Assembly (NCBI GenBank): GCA_963575745.1
Contig: CAUYUJ010007243.1
Coordinates: 1-48,041, forward strand
Direction of reading: 5' to 3'
Length of the DNA stretch: 48,041 nt
Origin: Prorocentrum cordatum
Lineage: Eukaryota; Sar; Dinophyceae; Prorocentrales; Prorocentraceae
Below, piece after piece: positions 1 through 11,609 of the stretch. Numbering within the stretch: position 1 is the stretch's first letter; each line of letters begins with the position of its first letter. Below the pieces are notes generated by a model that saw nothing but the letters and a program-made list of their open reading frames with translations, was not told where the DNA came from and did not search any database. Both the position numbers and the translations under genes were made by a program.

Positions 1-521
1 TTGTTGTTGTTGTTGTTGTTGAACATTATTAATTCTAAAGAATAATTATTGTTGGGGCCCCTGGTGCACGGCCCCCCCGCCGCGCCTATGCCGCAGCTAC
101 ATTTTCATCATTTTTTCGCGAAAGCTTCAGAAAAAGTGGATGGGGTCCAGATCCGGTTGTTTTGTTGTAATCCGTTTTCCCTTGCAAAAAACACTATAAA
201 ATGACATTTCTTGTTCTAATATAATCAAATTTCAAGAATCCCTTGCAAAAATAAGGTAAAGTGGACATTCGCGCGCGCAAGACGAAATCCTTCCAAAAGC
301 TTAGTGTTCGGAGCGATTTTAACATAAAAACATCAAAAAAACCAATGGTTTTTCAACAAAAAAAGGTCAAAATCTCATCCCGCGCGCTCTTGCGGATTCG
401 TAGGAAAACCAACACTTTTTAAACATTTCTGTCAAACGGGCTTTTGCGAGCAACTTTTTCGAACTTCTGCGACAACGGTTGCGCACCTGCCAGGGCCATC
501 ATCCCTGCCAAATAATACCAT

Positions 522-680
522 GCGGGACAATCATCGGGACAGTCATCGGGACAACGATCGGGACAAGCACAACCATCAGGACAACCATCGGGACAATCAT
601 CGGGACAACGATCGGGACAACCACAACCATCAGGACAACCATCGGGACAACCATCGAGACAACCATCGGGACAACCATAT
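522..680 (+). repeat. 12 bp tandem repeat, GGGACAACCATC type
   Basis: Roughly thirteen imperfect copies of GGGACAACCATC (variants with AATCATC, AACGATC, AAGCACAACCATCA). It sits inside the first unit of block A at the site where the other units have TTCGTTTTTTCTTCGCGCGC, so it is a local expansion. The overlapping ORFs are products of the repeat. Confidence 0.85.
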
Positions 681-912
681 CCTCTCTCTTTTGTGTATTC
701 CCACATCCCTCAGGAATTTGCCCTAAAGATGTGATCAACTATCTTGTGAGTACGTATCATGTGTATCATGTGTATCATGTACCATATGCATCATATGCAA
801 CAGATGTTTTGTGGAAGGCTTAACAACTTCTGTGGGTTAACAAGGCTTAGCAACTTCTGTGGGTGTACGAACGTAGGCTTAACAACTTCTGTGGGTGTGT
901 ATTCCACGCCAG

Positions 913-1110
913 TGTAGTAGCCACGGTCGTCCGCAGGCCACGAAGTGAAGTGTCCGAACGTCATAGGGCGGGAAGCTGGGTGTGGGTGGTGGCGAAGAGT
1001 CGTGTGGATATTGGTAGAGCTTGCACTGCCCCCCCACAAAGTGGGGGTATTGGCTGGCGTCGCATGAAAACCCTGGCACTGGTGAGAACACTGAGCGTTC
1101 GGGTAAAGTG
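913..1110 (+). repeat. GTAGTAGCCACGG module, copy 1 of 5
   Basis: About 200 bp, GTGTAGTAGCCACGG through GAGCGTTCGGGTAAA. Other copies are at 2115-2277, 2838-3036, 4063-4259 and 7048-7245. Most copies contain a hairpin CCCCCAC-aaa-GTGGGGG (here 1031-1047; C-G changes in the loop region of other copies). No coding frame is conserved across the copies. Confidence 0.85.
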
Positions 1111-1111
<1 letters not shown>

Positions 1112-1158
<47 letters not shown>

Positions 1159-1159
1159 G
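1112..1159. repeat. (TTG)n microsatellite
   Basis: Sixteen uninterrupted TTG triplets. The same tract recurs at 1-20, 3039-3098, 4262-4302, 6335-6346 (short) and 7246-7292, mostly just after the sequence GAGCGTTCGGGTAAA, so it is a fixed part of block A. Confidence 0.95.
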
Positions 1160-1344
1160 AATATTATTACTTCTAAAGAAATATTATTGTTGAGACCCCT
1201 GGTGCGCGACCCCCCTCCAAAACCTAGGCCGCAGCCTCATTTCCTTCATTTTCGAGCGAAAGCTTCAGAAAAGTGGATTGTCACCGGATCCGGTTGTTTT
1301 GTTGTAATCCGTTTTCCCTTGCAAAAAAACACTATAAAATGAAA

Positions 1345-1930
1345 ATTCTTGTTCTTACTTGATCAAATTGCAAGAATCCCTTGCAAAAAACAAGGTAAAG
1401 TGGACATTCGTGCGCGCAAGACGAAATCCTTCCAAAACCTTAGGTTTCGTAACGATTTTAACATAAAAACATCAAAAACCCAATGGTTTTTTAAGAAAAA
1501 ATTGTCAAAATGTCCTTCCGCGCGCGCTGTCCGAATCCCACAAAACCAATGGTTTTTCAACATTTATGTTACATGAGCTCGCGCGAGCTACTTTTTCTTG
1601 TTCTAACATAATCAAATTTCAATAATCCCTTGCAAAAAATAAGGTAAAGTGGACATTCGCGCGCGCAAGACGAAATCCTTCCAGAACCTTAGGTTTCGTA
1701 ACGATTTCAACATAAAAACATCAAAAACCCAATGGTTTTTCAAAAAAAAATGTCCAAATTTCATCCCGCGCGCGCTGTCCGACTCCCACAAAACCAATGG
1801 TTTTTCAACATTTATGTTACATGAGCTCGCGCGAGCTACTTTTTCTTGTTCTAACATAATCAAATTTCAATACTCCCTTGCAAAAAAAAAAGTAAAGTGG
1901 ACATTCGCGCGCGCAAGACCAACAAAAAAC
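1345..1930 (+). repeat. Triplicated ~248 bp module of block A
   Basis: Three consecutive copies start near 1349, 1597 and 1848. Each carries TCTTGTTCTAACATAATC (or a variant), CCCTTGCAAAAA, GTGGACATTCGCGCGCGCAA, and CCAATGGTTTTTCAA. The third is truncated after the GCGCGCAAGAC box. Related triplets lie at 3280-3870, and single copies at 205-430, 2455-2760 and 6520-6840. Confidence 0.8.
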
Positions 1931-1973
1931 ACGACGATCTCAGGAACTTGCCCCAAAAATGTGACCAACTCCG

Positions 1974-2030
1974 CTCTCTCTGTCTCTCTCTCTGTCTGCT
2001 CTCTGTCTCTCTCTCTGTCTGTCTGTGTCA
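1974..2030. repeat. CTCT/GTCT microsatellite
   Basis: Degenerate CTCTGTCT tract. The matching tract in the sister unit is at 3915-3973. Confidence 0.85.
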
Positions 2031-3037
2031 TGTATTGTCTCAATTGCAGGATGCTGGGCACACGCGCGCCCCGAATAAGTGACCAAGTTCTGTGGGTGTG
2101 CTACCCCACGCCAGTGTAGTAGCCACGGTCGTCCGCACGCCACGAAGTGAAGTGTCCCAACGTCATAGGGCGGGAAGCTGGGTTTGGGTGGTCGCGAAGA
2201 GTCGTTTGGATATTTGGTTGTGCCCCCCCACGAAGTGGGGGTATTGTCTGTCGCATGAAAACCCTGGCACTGGTCTGAACATTATTTATTCTAAAGAATA
2301 ATTATTGTTGGGCCCCCTGGTGCACGCCCCCCCTGCGCCGCCTAGGCCGCAGCTACATTTTCATCATTTTCGTGAGGAAGCCTCAGGTAAAACGATGTGA
2401 TCCAGATCCGGTTGTTTTGTTGTAATCCGCTTTCCCTTGCAAAAAACAATATAAAATGACATTTCTTGTTCTAATATAATCAAATTTCAAGAATCCCTTG
2501 CAAAAAATAAGGTAAAGTGGACATTCGCGCGCGCAAGACGAAATCCTTCCAAAACCTTAGTGTTCGCAACGATTTTAACATAAAAACATCAAAAAACCAA
2601 TGGTTTTTCAACAAAAAAATGTCAAAATCTCATCCCGCGCGCTCTTGCGGATTCGTAGGAAACCCAACACTTTTTAAACATTTCTGTCAAACGGGCTTTT
2701 GCGAGCAACTTTTTCGAACTTCTGCGACAACGGTTGCGCACCTGCCAGGGCCATCATCCCTGTCAAATAATACCATGCGGGACACATTCGTTTTTTCTTC
2801 GCGCGCGCACGCCGTCGTCGTCGGCCGCGGGGCCCTGAATAGTAGCCACGGTCGTCCGCATGCCACGAAGTGAAGTGTCCGAACGTCATAGGGCGGGAAG
2901 CTGGGTGTGGGTGGTGGCGAAGAGTCGTTTGGAAATTTGGTAGAGCTTGAACCGGCCCCCCCACAAAGTGGGGGTATTGCCCGCCTCCTATGAAAACCCT
3001 GGCACTGGTGAGAACGGAGTGTCCCCACGTGCTAGTA

Positions 3038-3097
<60 letters not shown>

Positions 3098-4260
3098 GAA
3101 CATTATTCCTTCTAAAGAATTATTATTGTTGGGACCCCTGGTGCGCGACCTCTGCGCCGCGCCTAGGCCGCAGCTACATTTTCATCATTTTTTCGCGAAA
3201 GCTTCAGAAAAGTGGATTGTGTCCGGATCCGGTTGTTTTGTTGTAATCCGTTTTCCCTTGCAAAAAACACTATAAAATGAAAATTCTTGTTCTTACTTGA
3301 TCAAATTGCAAGAATCCCTTGCAAAAAATAAGGTAAAGTGGACATTCGTGCGCGCAAGACGAAATCCTTCCAAAACCTTAGGTTTCGTAGCGATTTTAAC
3401 ATAAAAACATCAAAAACCCAATGGTTTTTTAAGAAAAATTGTCAAAATGTCCTTCCGCGCGCGCTGTCCGAATCCCACAAAACCAATGGTTTTTCAACAT
3501 TTATGTTACATGAGCTCGCGCGAGCTACTTTTTCTTGTTCTAACATAATCAAATTTCAATAATCCCTTGCAAAAAATAAGGTAAAGTGGACATTCGCGCG
3601 CGCAAGACGAAATCCTTCCAGAACCGTAGGTTTCGTAACGATTTCAACATAAAAACAAAAACCCAATGGTTTTTCAAAAAACTCACTGGTTTTTCAAAAA
3701 AAAATGTCCAAATTTCATTCCGCGCGCGCTGTCCGACTCTGGTTTTTCAACATTTATGTTACATGAGCTCGCGCGAGCTACTTTTTCTTGTTCTAACATA
3801 ATCAAATTTCAATACTCCCTTGCAAAAAAAAAAAAGTAAAGTGGACATTCGCGCGCGCAAGACCAACAAAAAACACGACGATCTCAGGAACTTGCCCCAA
3901 AAATGTGACCAACTCCGCTCTCTCTGTCTCTCTCTCTGTCTGCTCTCTGTCTCTCTCTCTGTCTGTCTGTGTCATGTATTGTATGTCACAATTGCAGGAT
4001 GCTGGGCACACGCGCGCCCCGAATAAGTGACCAAGTTCTGTGGGTGTGTACCCCACGCCAGTGTAGTAGCCACGGTCGTCCGCACGCCACGAAGTGAAGT
4101 GTCCCAACGTCATAGGGCGGGAAGCTGGGTTTGGGTGGTCGCGAAGAGTCGTTTGGATATTTGGTAGAGCTTGAACTGCCCCCCCACGAAGTGGGGGTAT
4201 TGTCTCGCGTCGCATGAAAACCCTGGCACTGGTGAGAACACTGAGCGTTCGGGTAAAATG

Positions 4261-4303
<43 letters not shown>

Positions 4304-4729
4304 CACTCTCAATTTTGAACAATATGTATTATTGTTGATATCCCCCGTCCGGTGCACATTTTTTGGTTGAAGTGCCTCTCCCGGGGCTCACACCTTGTTT
4401 TTTATTCGGGAAGGTCTTGATGGCCAAACTGTGTCGTTGGCCCGCGGTTTACAACAGCTCCCTCCTGAGACTTCCTCATCATTTCGCCAGGCCCCCCGCT
4501 CCCGCCCGAGACTTCCTCGCGTTTTCTTCACGGCTCGCGCTCTCGCTTGGGATTTCCCCACTCTGGAGTCGCGCTCTCGCTGGAGACTTGGTTGCAATTT
4601 ACTGAAGAATAGCGGTCTTGCGATGGAATTTCTTGTACTTTACTCAAGCGCCGCGCCCCCGACACCCAGGCACCCAGGAGTCGCGCTCACATCTAGGACT
4701 CCCTCACAGATGACATCGGAATTAGGATT

Positions 4730-5215
4730 TCGCTGCCCTTCGTGGCCGCGTTGCACACCCTTCGTGGCCCACTCGTTTTGTGGCGTGGCCCCGTTGCAGC
4801 CCTACGTGGCCCCCTCGTTGCCCTTCGTGGTCCCGTTGCAGCCCCTCGTGGCCTCTTCGCTGCCCTTCGTGGCCCCTCGCTTTGTGTCGTGGCCCCCTCG
4901 CTGCCTTCTTGGTTACGTCGCAGCCCTTCGTGGCCCCGTTGCTTCCCTTCGTGGCACCATATATGTATGCCCTTCGTGGCCCCCGCTCGTTCGCGCCCGT
5001 GGTGGCCCCATATGCATTTGTCCTACGCGGCCCAGTTGCTGCCCTCAGTGGCCCAATCGTTGCCTTCTGTGGCTCCGCATTATCAGCCCCTCGTGGCCCC
5101 CACTCTTTCGCGCTTATCGTGGCCCCATACGCATTCCCTTTGTGTCCCCGCTGTTGCCCTTTGTGGCCTACTTCGTGTCCTTGTGGTGGCTCTGCTGTCG
5201 TTCTCTTTCGGCCTC
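4730..5215 (+). repeat. CCCTTCGTGGCCCC tandem array (copy 1)
   Basis: Imperfect units of about 21-24 bp with consensus GCCCTTCGTGGCCCCGTTGCA. The second array is 5478-5935. Confidence 0.85.
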
Positions 5216-5222
5216 GCTTTCG

Positions 5223-5223
<1 letters not shown>

Positions 5224-5263
<40 letters not shown>

Positions 5264-5303
5264 CGTCGTTGTCATCGTCGTCGTCGTCGTCGTCGTCGTC
5301 GTC
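5224..5303. repeat. (GTC)n microsatellite
   Basis: Nearly pure GTC/GAC triplets, with a few CGACGTC and TGTCATC interruptions. Confidence 0.95.
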
Positions 5304-5429
5304 GGTCCCTCTTGGGGTCGGGTCGACGGTCCGCGGCCGCCCCGCCGATCAGCGCTGCCGCTGGCCAGGCCGACGGTCTGCGGCCGTTGGAGTAGCGCCC
5401 TTGCGTTGGAAATTCTTGCCATTTGCTCA

Positions 5430-6190
<761 letters not shown>

Positions 6191-6334
6191 CGCCCCGCCG
6201 CTTGCCGGGGCCTGGTCTGCAGGGAAGAAAACCCCCCCAAAGAGGTTCGATCGAAGACGAAGAGGGCGGGTAACGAGGGTTGGGAACATAGGGTTATTGG
6301 ACACTCGAGCAGATAAGGGCGAACAGTCTTAAAA

Positions 6335-7245
6335 TTGTTGTTGTTGAACATTATTAATTCTAAAGAATAATTATTGTTGGGACCCCTGGTGCACGGCCCC
6401 CCTGCGCCGCCTAGGCCGCAGCTACATTTTCATCATTTTCGTGAGGAAGCCTCAGGTAATTCGATGTGATCAAGATCCGGTTGTTTTGTTCCCCCCCGCT
6501 TTCCCTTGCAAAAAACACTATAAAATGACATTTCTTGTTCTAATATAATCAAATTTCAAGAATCCCTTGCAAAAAATAAGGTAAAGTGGACATTCGCGCG
6601 CGCAAGACGAAATCCTTCCAAAAGCTTAGTGTTCGCAGCGATTTTAACATAAAAACATCAAAAAACCAATGGTTTTTCAACAAAAAATTGTCAAAATCTC
6701 ATCCCGCGCGCTCTTGCGGATTCGTAGGAAACCCAACACTTTTTAAACATTTCTGTCAAACGGGCTTTTGCGAGCAACTTTTTCGAACTTCTGCGACAAC
6801 GGTTGCGCACCTGCCAGGGCCATCATCCCTGTCAAATAATACCATGCGGGACACATTCGTTTTTTCTTCGCGCGCGCACGCCGAAATCTCCAAAAACCAT
6901 TGGGCTTCTTAAGAATTTTAGCACCGCGCATCATAAAATCACACGAATCGCACCGTAGGTCCTCGAAAAACACCTGCACGACTTTTCAAAATTTCTACCC
7001 GCGCGCGCTGTCCTAACAACTTCTGTGGGTGTGTACTCCACGCCAGTGTAGTAGCCACGGTCGTCCGCAGGCCACGAAGTGAAGTGTCCGAACGTCATAG
7101 GGCGGGAAGCTGGGTGTGGGTGGTGGCGAAGAGTCGTGTGGATATTTGGTAGAGCTTGCACTGCCCCCCCACAAAGTGGGGGTATTGGCTGGCGTCGCAT
7201 GAAAACCCTGGCACTGGTGAGAACACTGAGCGTTCGGGTAAAGTG

Positions 7246-7281
<36 letters not shown>

Positions 7282-7292
7282 GCTGTTGTTGT
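6335..7292. repeat. Partial unit of block A
   Basis: Repeats the AACATTATT start, the single 248 bp type module, the ATACCATGCGGGAC box (6838-6855) and the GTAGTAGCCACGG module, and ends in (TTG)n at 7246-7292. It differs at 6885-7010, where a CACCGCGCATCATAAAATC segment is unique. Confidence 0.8.
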
Positions 7293-7299
7293 TTCCTCT

Positions 7300-7646
7300 G
7301 GCGCTCAAACCCACGCGGGGTGGTCGAGCAGGGCGGGGTCGGGCACAACCGCGAAGACCAACGTATTCAAGAGCACCCTGTGTTTCTACATGGGCCCGCT
7401 GGCGGTCTGGGTGCTCGAGGAATTGTCGCTGTTCTGGCCGCCGGCGCCGCCCCCAGACGTCGAGACGCTCGGCTGGCAACTCGACAGCGGGGCAGTGCGA
7501 GAGGAACACCAGGCGCGAGGCCGTCTCCCTGTGCTCCGCAGGCGCGGTGCACGCGCAGGCGCCACCGTGGGCGCAACGCGGGCGCGGCGTGCTGACTAGC
7601 CGAGAAAGGCGGTAAGCCCCGTGGGGGAGGAAGACATGTGTGTATG

Positions 7647-7701
<55 letters not shown>

Positions 7702-8900
7702 GTCTGCTTGCCTGCCTCTGTCTCCGTCCGGCTCTGTCTGTCTGTCTCTGTCTGTTTGTTAATTTTCTGGTTTGTCGTCTTTGTTTTAACTTTAATGCGT
7801 TTCGTTTCCTCCGCCGCCGCTCCCCCACCTCACCCGTCAATGCGCAGCCCTGGTGTGAAGGGGGCGTTGGCGAAGAGAGAACCCTGGCAGGCATGGGCGT
7901 TGTGCTGCACCCGACGCGCGCTGCAAAAGCGGCTGCTCTCTTTTTTTGGGGTGGTTGTCCGACGTCGCACGTATCTTTTTTTCGGGGGGGGCCTCCGCAT
8001 CGGCGGCACAAGTCCGACGCTAGCCGCGCGCCCCCGGAGGGATGCGGGCGTGGCAGGGCGCAGGGTGCTCCGCTCTTCGTAAGGCACCCTGTGGGGATGT
8101 ATCGAGCTCGTAACCCACGCCGACCACTGTTTTTGTCACTAACAGCGCCTGCCCTGCCTGCGCTGCTGTCCTCTGGCAGGAGAAATGGCGGCGAACACCT
8201 GCAAAGGGTCCGGCGCTGCTCCGGGAGCTGCCAGGTCCTCGGCAGCACCTGCCGCCCGCCAGTACTTCACAAAACAAGAGATTTGCGCGTGAAGGAATTA
8301 ACAAAGGAAGAACGGTATAGAATAAGCTTTTTCGCTGTCGGGGACGCCTGTCCCAGAACGGCTGGAAAGTGTATACCCTCGCGGTGGCGCCGCAGGGGTA
8401 CAAACTGTCTATCCAGGGACAGGCGTCCACGACGGCGGAAAGTTTACTTCATACCAATCTTTGCCCGCTGGAAGATAGCACAGGGAGCAGGCTGCGTCGC
8501 AGCTCAGCGGTCGGGGCCCGCGCTCACCAACAACAACGCCCGCGCCCAACGCCCTCGCCGCCGCGCGCAGGAACGGCAAGGGATTGGTAATTAGCTGGCA
8601 CCCGCTGATGTCGCAACCGCGCCAGCACCAGCGCGTGCGAGAACGAGCAGCGGCTAGCCAGCGTGAACGAAAGATCAAGGGCAAAAGATCGTGAACAAAA
8701 ACCGACAACAATGCTTCTTGGGGCTGAGCGTGCGGTTCCGTCTTCGCCTGGCTCTGCCGCACGACTTCGCTGCAACGGGGGGGGCGGAGCGGACAGCAGC
8801 GCCCGTCCACCGCCAGCCTCGTGGCTCACAAGGCAGGTGCAGGAATCATGGCGACCAGCCCCAATAGCGCGCGCCTGACAAGGGGGCAGAAATCAAGAAC
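7300..8900. other. Region without a recognisable gene
   Basis: Contains a (TGTC)n tract, runs of GC-rich sequence and no repeat unit that I can align with the rest of the window. The plus-strand frame around 7350-7599 (reading ...STLCFYMGPLAVWVL...) has a varied, protein-like composition and might be an exon fragment, but I recognise no family and see no supporting splice signals. The longer minus-strand frames 7367-8248 and 8409-8810 read as arginine/proline/alanine-rich GC products. Confidence 0.5.
7648..7702. repeat. (TGTC)n microsatellite
   Basis: About thirteen tandem TGTC units, followed by degenerate copies to about 7760. Confidence 0.95.
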
Positions 8901-9019
8901 CACTCTTGTTAACGAGAAACTTGCAGAAACCAACTACCTTGAGAAACGCCAAATCATTGTACACTGGTGGCGGCTATAACCAGGACCGCCCCACGCCTGC
9001 GGACAAGCAAGTGGGGCCT

Positions 9020-10000
9020 TCGGCGGAGCTCCCTGAGTCCACGAAACGTGCGAGTGGCCTGCCGAAATGGGTTGGGGCCGCATGTAGACGCAGACGTCGC
9101 GGCATTCGGTGGAGCTCCCTTTTGGGAGCGAAGCGTGACGGGTCTGTAAAATTGGAGCGCATGCAGACACATCCATTGGGCCCTTCGGAGAAGCTCCCCA
9201 TAGGTCCACGAAACGTGCGAGGGGTCAGCCGGAATGGGGCGGGACCGCATGCAGACGCAGCCATCGCGGCATTCGGTGGAGCTCCCTACTGGGCCACGAA
9301 GCGAGTGAGGAGTCTGCCGGCATGGGCCTGGGTCACAAGCGGACGCAACCATTGGAGCCCTCCGGTGGAGCTCCCAAGTGTGAAGGGTCTGCCGGAGTGG
9401 AGCGGGCCGGCATGCGAACGCATCCACCAAGGCCTTCGGTGGAGCTCCCTGTGCGTCCGCACATGATCCGCAGGACTCGGGCAGGTAACCATGCGGACGC
9501 TGCCATTGGAGCCATCGGCGGAGCCCCCCAGGGGGCCACAAAACGCGTGAAAGGCACGCCAAAAATGAAACGGGCAACCAGGCGGACGCTGCCACTGGAA
9601 CCTTCGGCGGAGCTCCCTCTTGGGCAACGAAACGTGTGGGGGGTGCGCCGACATGGGGCGGGTAACCATGCAGACGCTGCCACTAGGACGTTTTGGCGGA
9701 GTTCCCTGTGGGGCTACAAAACGTGTGAGGGGTACGCCTGAGTTGAGCGGGTGACCATGCGAAAGCTGTCACTTGGGCATCTTGCGGAGCTTCCTATGGG
9801 GCCATGAAACATTTGAAGGGTGCGCCAAAAATGGGCGGGTCACCATGCGGATGCTGCCTCTGGGGCCTCCGGCGGAACTCCCTACAGGGTCACGAAACGT
9901 GTGACGGGTGCGCTGAAATCGGGCGGGCAACCATGCGGACGCTGCCACTGGGGGCTTTGCTGGTGCTCCATATTGGGCCATGAAAGATATGAAGGGCGCG
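9020..10000 (+). repeat. ~88 bp tandem array, GGAGCTCCCT type
   Basis: About twelve diverged units. The GGAGCTCCCT box occurs near 9025, 9111, 9190, 9278, 9366, 9439, 9516, 9606, 9696, 9785, 9871 and 9960, spaced 73-90 bp apart. Each is followed by CCACGAAACGTG, then CCGGAATGGGGCGGG-like sequence and CATGCGGACGC. The unit length is not a multiple of three, so no reading frame is preserved. Confidence 0.85.
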
Positions 10001-10030
10001 CCGAAATGCGAAGAGGGATGACGATGATAA

Positions 10031-10321
10031 TGAGGAGGAGGGAGGAAGGGGAGAAGGAGAAGGAGAAGGGGGAGGAGGAGGAGGAGGAGGAGGAGGAGGA
10101 GGAGGAGGAGGAGGAGGAGGAGGAGGAGGAGGAGAGGAGGAGGAGGAGGAGGAGGAGGAGGAGGAGGAGGAGGAGGAGGAGGAGGAGGAGGAGGAGGAGG
10201 AGGAGGAGGAGGAGGAGGAGGAGGAGGAGGAGGAGGAGGAGGAGGAAAAGGAGGAGGAGGAAGAGGAGGAGGAGGAGGAGGAGGAGGACGAGGAGGAGGG
10301 GGGGGAGGAGGAGGAGGAGGA
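10031..10321. repeat. (GGA)n purine tract
   Basis: About 290 bases with essentially only purines on the plus strand, interrupted by a C near 10289. Long mirror-symmetric purine/pyrimidine tracts can form triplex DNA. Confidence 0.95.
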
Positions 10322-10364
10322 TGAGTAATCATAAACAACATAGTAATATTATTTATAAAAAACA

Positions 10365-10620
10365 CGAATGTTAATGATAATAATACGAATAATAATACGG
10401 ATAATAGCGATCAAAAAGAATAATAATAGTAATAATAAGAATACGAATAATAACATTATAACGTATTAAAAATGATAATAATATGAATAATACGAATGAC
10501 AATACTCATAATAATGTTAATAATAATACTAATAATACTAATACTAATAATAATAATAACAATAATAATACTAACAATAATAATGAGACAAAAAACGAAT
10601 GGTAATAATATTAAAAACAC
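10365..10620. repeat. AT-rich (AAT)n island
   Basis: Degenerate AATAATAATACGAATAAT and AATACTAATAATAAT sequence, conspicuously AT-rich in an otherwise GC-rich window. It directly follows the purine tract. Confidence 0.85.
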
Positions 10621-11060
10621 TACTCATAATACTACAACCATACTATCATTATCTGACATGCCTATGCTGCAAATGCCGGGATTACAACATAGCACCCATG
10701 ACAGTCGTTCGAGCGAACATCGATCGAGGTCAGGGTAAAGCGACCCGTGCAGCCCAGAATTCGAACGAGTGCGAGACCCATCGCAAACAGTGAAATCCGT
10801 GCGAGCGGGAGACGCGATACCTCTCGGGCTCCGCAGGGGCCGAACCTCCAGGACGGAAGGCCCCAGGCAGGCCCCTGGAGCGCCCGAGCCCTCCCGAATT
10901 CGAGCCCACTCCCCAGCAGGCAAGCGCGACGGACGCGAGAGGAACGACGAGGCGAGAGAGGCGACAGAAAGGACGAGCACGAACGAAGGATGGGGGCAAG
11001 GACGAAGCAGAAGGAGAGCAAGCAAGCGACAGCGGAGTCTGAAATGACTATGGTAAGTCA
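10621..11060. other. Region without a recognisable gene
   Basis: Minus-strand frame 10624-11241 and plus-strand frame 10747-11121 are open, but neither resembles a family I know and their composition follows local GC. Two related boxes, AGAATTCGAACGAG (about 10756) and CGAATTCGAGCC (about 10896), and TCCAGGACGG...CCCCTGGAG (10848-10881) suggest inverted repeats here too. Confidence 0.4.
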
Positions 11061-11225
11061 AATAGCATCCGATTCCATAGGAAGCGGATGGCAGATAGCG
11101 TCCAATGCCATGCTGGGTTAGTTCAATATGGGGAGTGGACGGATAAGATAGGATAAGATCGATGTAATGATCTTTCCAGCACATAGCGAACACACGCAGT
11201 GTCCGGGCAAATAGGGCGCGCGTGC

Positions 11226-11244
11226 CTTGAGCCAAAGGCAACGG
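11226..11244 (-). other. Spliced-leader-like relic
   Basis: On the minus strand this reads CCGTTGCCTTTGGCTCAAG. The dinoflagellate spliced leader ends in GCCATTTTGGCTCAAG preceded by CCGTA; compared with it, the window has one substitution (A to T) and lacks two bases (AT) in the middle. It also forms a small hairpin, TGCCTT-gagcca-AAGGCA on the plus strand. It could be a remnant of a reverse-transcribed mRNA, or a chance match in a hairpin-rich region. Confidence 0.45.
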
Positions 11245-11419
11245 CGCGCGAGCTAGACTCCCGATCCTCTATAACATCTCCCAAAAAGCTACCCTTAAAG
11301 TCGGGAGGGGAGGAGACGGTGAGTATAGCCGCGCAGCCGTTAGGCTCCACAAAGGCCGCGCGCACGACTGTTTGCAAGACAAACAGTACGTGCAGTCTGG
11401 CCTGACCCCAGACTGTAAG

Positions 11420-11433
11420 GCGAGTTTCCTCGC
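11420..11433 (-). repeat. GNRA-loop mini-hairpin
   Basis: Minus strand: GCGAG-GAAA-CTCGC. Noncoding copy. Confidence 0.8.
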
Positions 11434-11595
11434 AAAGCATTTGCACGCATACGCAAGATAGCCCCTTGGACGTCAAAGGGCTATCGGCCCGGCGAGAGGT
11501 AGGCCAAACAGGCTATACCTCCCCGAGCAAAAGGGCATTAAAGCAAAGAGCCTGAATCAGTCTGAACAGGCTCGCTGCCAAGCGTGAAAAGTAAG

Positions 11596-11609
11596 GCTCG
11601 TTTCCGAGC
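11596..11609 (-). repeat. GNRA-loop mini-hairpin
   Basis: Minus strand: GCTCG-GAAA-CGAGC. Noncoding copy with a different stem from the 11420 one. Confidence 0.8.

Larger units (their letters stand above)
1..4320. repeat. Higher-order repeat block A (four units)
   Basis: About 1.1 kb composite units follow one another. Most begin with a (TTG)n tract and AACATTATT plus TTCTAAAGAAT, continue through modules containing CCCTTGCAAAAAATAAGG and GTGGACATTCGCGCGCGCAA, and end with a GTAGTAGCCACGG module. Unit starts are near 1 (cut by the window edge), 1112, 2274 (no TTG tract) and 3039. A further partial unit lies at 6335-7245. Units 1112 and 3039 are the most alike and share an internal triplication. 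ORFs here are short and in frames that change between copies, so I see no protein gene. Confidence 0.85.
4655..5400. repeat. Duplicated segment, copy 1
   Basis: A ~745 bp segment (GCGCCGC...GACACCCAGGCACC through the GTC tract and GGCCGACGGTCTGCGGCCG) that is repeated at 5430-6190. Both copies have the same order: a caspase-like gene is absent; instead there is a CCCTTCGTGGCCCC array, a GCTTTCGCTCGTCGTC transition, a GTC microsatellite, and a TCGGGTCG / CGCCCCGCCGATCAGCGCTG tail. One long open frame (4395-6179) runs through both, but every frame of this repeat is largely open, so it is not evidence of a gene. Confidence 0.85.

Noticed and set aside
10624-11241. 205-residue minus ORF
   Set aside because: No family resemblance and it overlaps the hairpin cluster and the spliced-leader-like site; kept as unassigned.
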